DNA of 64,000 bases from Corallium rubrum. Lineage: Eukaryota; Cnidaria; Anthozoa; Scleralcyonacea; Coralliidae. Made by a program: the position numbers and the translations under genes. The stretch's first letter is position 1. Each line of letters opens with the position of its first letter. The stretch lies in NCBI GenBank assembly GCA_964035015.1, contig OZ036015.1, positions 3,402,200 to 3,466,199 of the forward strand, read 5' to 3'. Below the pieces are notes generated by a model. The model had not been told where the DNA came from. It was given only the letters and a program-made list of their open reading frames with translations, and searched no databases. Below, piece by piece: positions 62,201-64,000 of this stretch.

Positions 62201-64000
62201 TAGTGTGACAGTGCTGTTAGTGCACTGCCTGTCACCAAAAGTTAAGCCCGGTTTAGACAGGGTTAGTACATGGATGGGTGACCACTCGGGAATGACCCCG
62301 TTGTCAGACTTTAATAGAACTCGTGTGAGTAGAGTTGTAGTTGATCTCTTTCCATTCTCGTCCCCAGAGCCTCTCCCGTGCTGGCGCGCGGTAAAGGCTC
62401 TGGGGGAATCCCTATATCATCGCGATCTGGTTGGTTGTTCAAATTCAAAGGCCTATATATAACGGAGCTTGTTTATAAATAAACAGTATTTGAAACACGA
62501 AAACTGACAACGAAGCACAATTCTAATCATAATTCTAATCTGAACAATTTAATCGAACGTTTATCAAAGCAATCAACCTGTTTCCCCTTATATAATTAAA
62601 CCAAACAGAAGACAGATAGCAATTTGAAACTGTCAGATAGACGATCGACTGAACACCGCAGGCTGTTCGTGCATGGTATATATTAAGAATCTCAATGAAA
62701 TATACAAATCCAATATAAACGAAAGGTGCAACGAACGGAATGTACCACAATCACAACTGTTCTAAAGTCAAATGAGTTAATACAAGGCAGCCAAATCGCC
62801 AGAATCGAAAACGAAAGGAAAATTTATATTCCAAACAACTGTCGATGATCTCGTGTCCAAGTCCCAAACCACGAACTTAAACGCATGCGCTTTTGAAAGA
62901 ACACCAAAGAATCTTGGTGTTCCAGTTTGGATTCTCCCAGAGCCTTTACCGCGCACCAGCACGGGAGAGGCTCTGGGGACGAGAATGATCTCTTTCAGGC
63001 TTATTCGCCGGGTTTTCTGGTTTTCCTCTCTCCATAAAATCAAGACCTTCATCTTAGCTGTGATCTGTTCTCTGAACTGTGTCATTTGTCAGCAGAGTGC
63101 AATATAACGGTTGGCCACCGACCATATTCCGCGCAAAACGTGGATATGGCCGTCCACTGATTGCTCTGCACGGACATTTTGGCCGACCATTTGGTCGCAG
63201 TAATTTCTCCCTCATTCTCGCAAAACCAAAACGTAATCGGTTACACGTGCAAAGGAAGATGTTTTCCCGCATTGAGCCAGCCTTTTCTAGCGCACTCTGT
63301 TTTGAGTCGTTAAGTGCGAAATATCTCTTATTTGCTTGTTTTTAAACTTCGAAGCTAATTTCTCAAACTGTCCGTATAATCTGCTTAATTAAGTACTTAG
63401 TACTGAACGTATATTATGTTATATAGTAAATTAGTAATACCTGTTAATATTTTTGTTCATGTATTGGGATAAGTATTTTATATTTATACTGCGACTAAGT
63501 TCTTGTTCTATTTACCACTGTTCTATTTAAATTTATTTACTTTTCTTTTAAGTTGCTAAATTAAAATTTAAAAAAAATTTCTCCATTGAATTCAAAAATA
63601 ATTAGTGTCCGCGATCATGTCCGACCAAAACCTGGGTTGGTCGGACATAATGTCAGACCAAGTTTTTGGAATTATATTGCACTCTGTTTGTCAGATGCCT
63701 GAGTGCCTTTGATATACCTCGACGTTGGTGTGGATCCTTCATAATTCAGTTGTTGGCTGTGACTAAGGATGATTAATGCCCCCTTAATACATAATTTTTA
63801 AATGGTGAATTAGGCAAACTTTCAGAAGTTGCTGTTCCTGTTTTCTCTAACTGTCAAGTTTCTGATTTGCTCTTTAGGATACGTCTACTTGGTGTTTGAT
63901 TCTGAGAAGTCCATTAAAAGCTTGTTATCTTCATGTACCCAAGATTGCAGTAATGGTGGTGATTGGTATTTTCAACTTTCTAGTAGAAGAATACGATGCA
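56246..64000 (+). CDS. CPEB1: Cytoplasmic polyadenylation element-binding protein 1 (CPEB1/Orb-type), 3'-partial
   Basis: Seven exons join in phase: 56246-56257, 56851-56935, 57068-57213, 59137-59530, 61335-61451, 62095-62184, 63878-64000 and beyond (322 codons seen). The N-terminus is a disordered, S/P/Q-rich regulatory region ([20 protein letters not shown], then SPPL-like [19 protein letters not shown]). RRM1 begins [16 protein letters not shown], with [20 protein letters not shown] and [13 protein letters not shown] after it. The window stops at [12 protein letters not shown]. The linker [14 protein letters not shown] points to CPEB1 rather than CPEB2-4. The family binds UUUUAU elements in 3' UTRs and controls poly(A) length and translation in oocytes and neurons. 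RRM2 and the ZZ zinc domain must lie to the right. The SSRSSSP and TPP stretches could be kinase sites. Four introns carry DNA transposons or derived repeats. Confidence 0.95.
57214..58240 (+). other. Unassigned CPEB1 intron sequence
   Basis: About 1 kb, AT-rich, non-repetitive, with no recognised element. Confidence 0.4.
58245..58495. mobile_element. Diverged copy of the 22131 MITE
   Basis: Shares GTTTGGGGTGAGTCGGTCAG, AAACAAGTTCTAGTGT and the block GAGTTTGTTGGCAGAGCC with 22131-22412. Terminal inverted repeats are degraded. Confidence 0.8.
58523..59022. mobile_element. MITE with AGCCMTGTTTACAC termini
   Basis: AGCCATGTTTACACCGCCAA at 58523 is mirrored by GGCCGTGTAAACAGGGCT ending at 59022. 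The interior repeats TTAAGCCNGCTTAAA. No ORF. Confidence 0.75.
59618..60160. mobile_element. hAT-like non-autonomous element (outer nested)
   Basis: Termini TAGAGCTGCTCCCA and TGGGAGCAGCTCCA-type complement bound 543 bp. The 8-bp duplications AGTGCATT and AGTGCGTT differ at one base. A GTAATCGATTA motif is mirrored near both ends. Confidence 0.85.
60366..60551. mobile_element. hAT-like MITE with perfect 8-bp duplication
   Basis: CAGAGGTGGATTAAGGG and CCCTTAATCCGCCACTG bound 186 bp. AACAAGGC is duplicated exactly on each side (60358-60365, 60552-60559). The identical duplication points to a recent insertion. Confidence 0.92.
60585..61270 (+). repeat. (GGATGGAT/GGAAGGAG)n purine-rich array in CPEB1 intron
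   Basis: About 680 bp of degenerate GGAT, GAAT and GGAG tetranucleotides, with longer duplicated blocks (ATGGATGAAGGGAGGGAGGA). Confidence 0.93.
61467..62009. mobile_element. hAT-like element in CPEB1 intron
   Basis: CAGGGCTGCAAATTACTG and ATTTGCAGCCCTG bound 543 bp, with CACAA on both sides. It starts 15 bases after the donor of the 61335-61451 exon. The interior has GTCAGACAT/ATGTCYGAC mirrored motifs. Confidence 0.8.
62205..62330 (+). pseudogene. 5S rRNA-like sequence (5S pseudogene or 5S-derived SINE head)
   Basis: AAAAGTTAAGCCCGG and GGTTAGTACATGGATGGGTG followed by ACCACTCGGGAATGACCCC track the internal control region of eukaryotic 5S rRNA genes (box A, intermediate element, box C). 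The 5' third is not recognisable, and an extra block TTTAGACAG lies between box A and the intermediate element. It is too diverged to be a functional gene. Confidence 0.7.
62353..62987. mobile_element. DNA transposon with 9-bp target duplication (MULE-like)
   Basis: CATTCTCGTCCCCAGAGCCT and its complement bound 635 bp, with arms of about 60 bp. ATCTCTTTC is duplicated exactly (62344-62352, 62988-62996). A 9-bp duplication suits Mutator-like elements. No transposase was seen. Confidence 0.85.
63093..63686. mobile_element. hAT-like element with perfect 8-bp duplication
   Basis: CAGAGTGCAATATAAC and TTATATTGCACTCTG bound 594 bp. TTTGTCAG is duplicated exactly (63085-63092, 63687-63694). The interior contains GACCAACCCAGGTTTTGGTC-type inverted motifs and no coding frame I trust. 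Confidence 0.9.

Noticed and set aside
62205-62330. Functional 5S rRNA gene
   Set aside because: The 5' third is unrecognisable and there is an extra block inside the control region. The locus is inside a CPEB1 intron.

Overview
This is a eukaryotic nuclear window from an invertebrate animal. The genes are split into many short exons with GT-AG introns (one GC-AG). They encode animal families: SPPL2, CDC42 small effector, COX7C, PRMT3, ANKMY2 and CPEB1. The extreme load of simple repeats, foldback MITEs, tRNA-like and 5S-like elements, together with AT-rich DNA, would suit a cnidarian, a sponge or another marine invertebrate. The sequence alone does not settle which.

Layout: (1) 66-474, an internally deleted pogo-type transposase on the minus strand. 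(2) 1777-9347 (+), an SPPL2 intramembrane protease whose 5' end lies before the window. (3) 9348-14736, a gene-free belt of foldback palindromes, hammerhead-like tandem repeats, an ATGCA/ATGTA satellite and a TGACGTCA-rich patch. (4) 14737-21010 (+), a CDC42 small effector gene. (5) 21095-24535, tandem repeats and MITEs. (6) 24682-25447 (+), a short SAM-like gene or gene remnant. (7) 28461-28915 (+), COX7C in two exons. (8) 29812-39107 (-), complete PRMT3 in 19 exons. (9) 39455-52650 (+), complete ANKMY2 in 12 exons, divergent from PRMT3 across a 347-bp shared promoter. (10) 52740-55640, simple repeats with one hAT-like MITE. (11) 56246 to the window end (+), the 5' part of CPEB1, running off the edge inside the first RRM.

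The genes are ordinary housekeeping or regulatory genes and do not form a pathway. I assembled the gene models by hand from reading frame, splice sites and remembered family similarity. Exon phases close in all five larger models. PRMT3 comes to 536 codons and ANKMY2 to 364.

The unusual biology is in the repeats. A dispersed CTGAYGA...GAAACGTY motif has the layout of a type I hammerhead ribozyme, and its predicted helix I arms change together between copies. One 125-bp copy sits as a clean insertion with a 10-bp target duplication inside one arm of a foldback element, so the other arm serves as the empty site. A TTAA-bounded, MITE-like unit of about 128 bp is amplified head to tail in both orientations, with roughly 35 copies across the window. 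Other items are a tandem array of tRNA-like cloverleaves split by a truncated LINE, a pogo-type element carrying two nested hAT elements, and a 5S-rRNA-like element broken by two further DNA transposons. Very long open frames over simple repeats are not genes.
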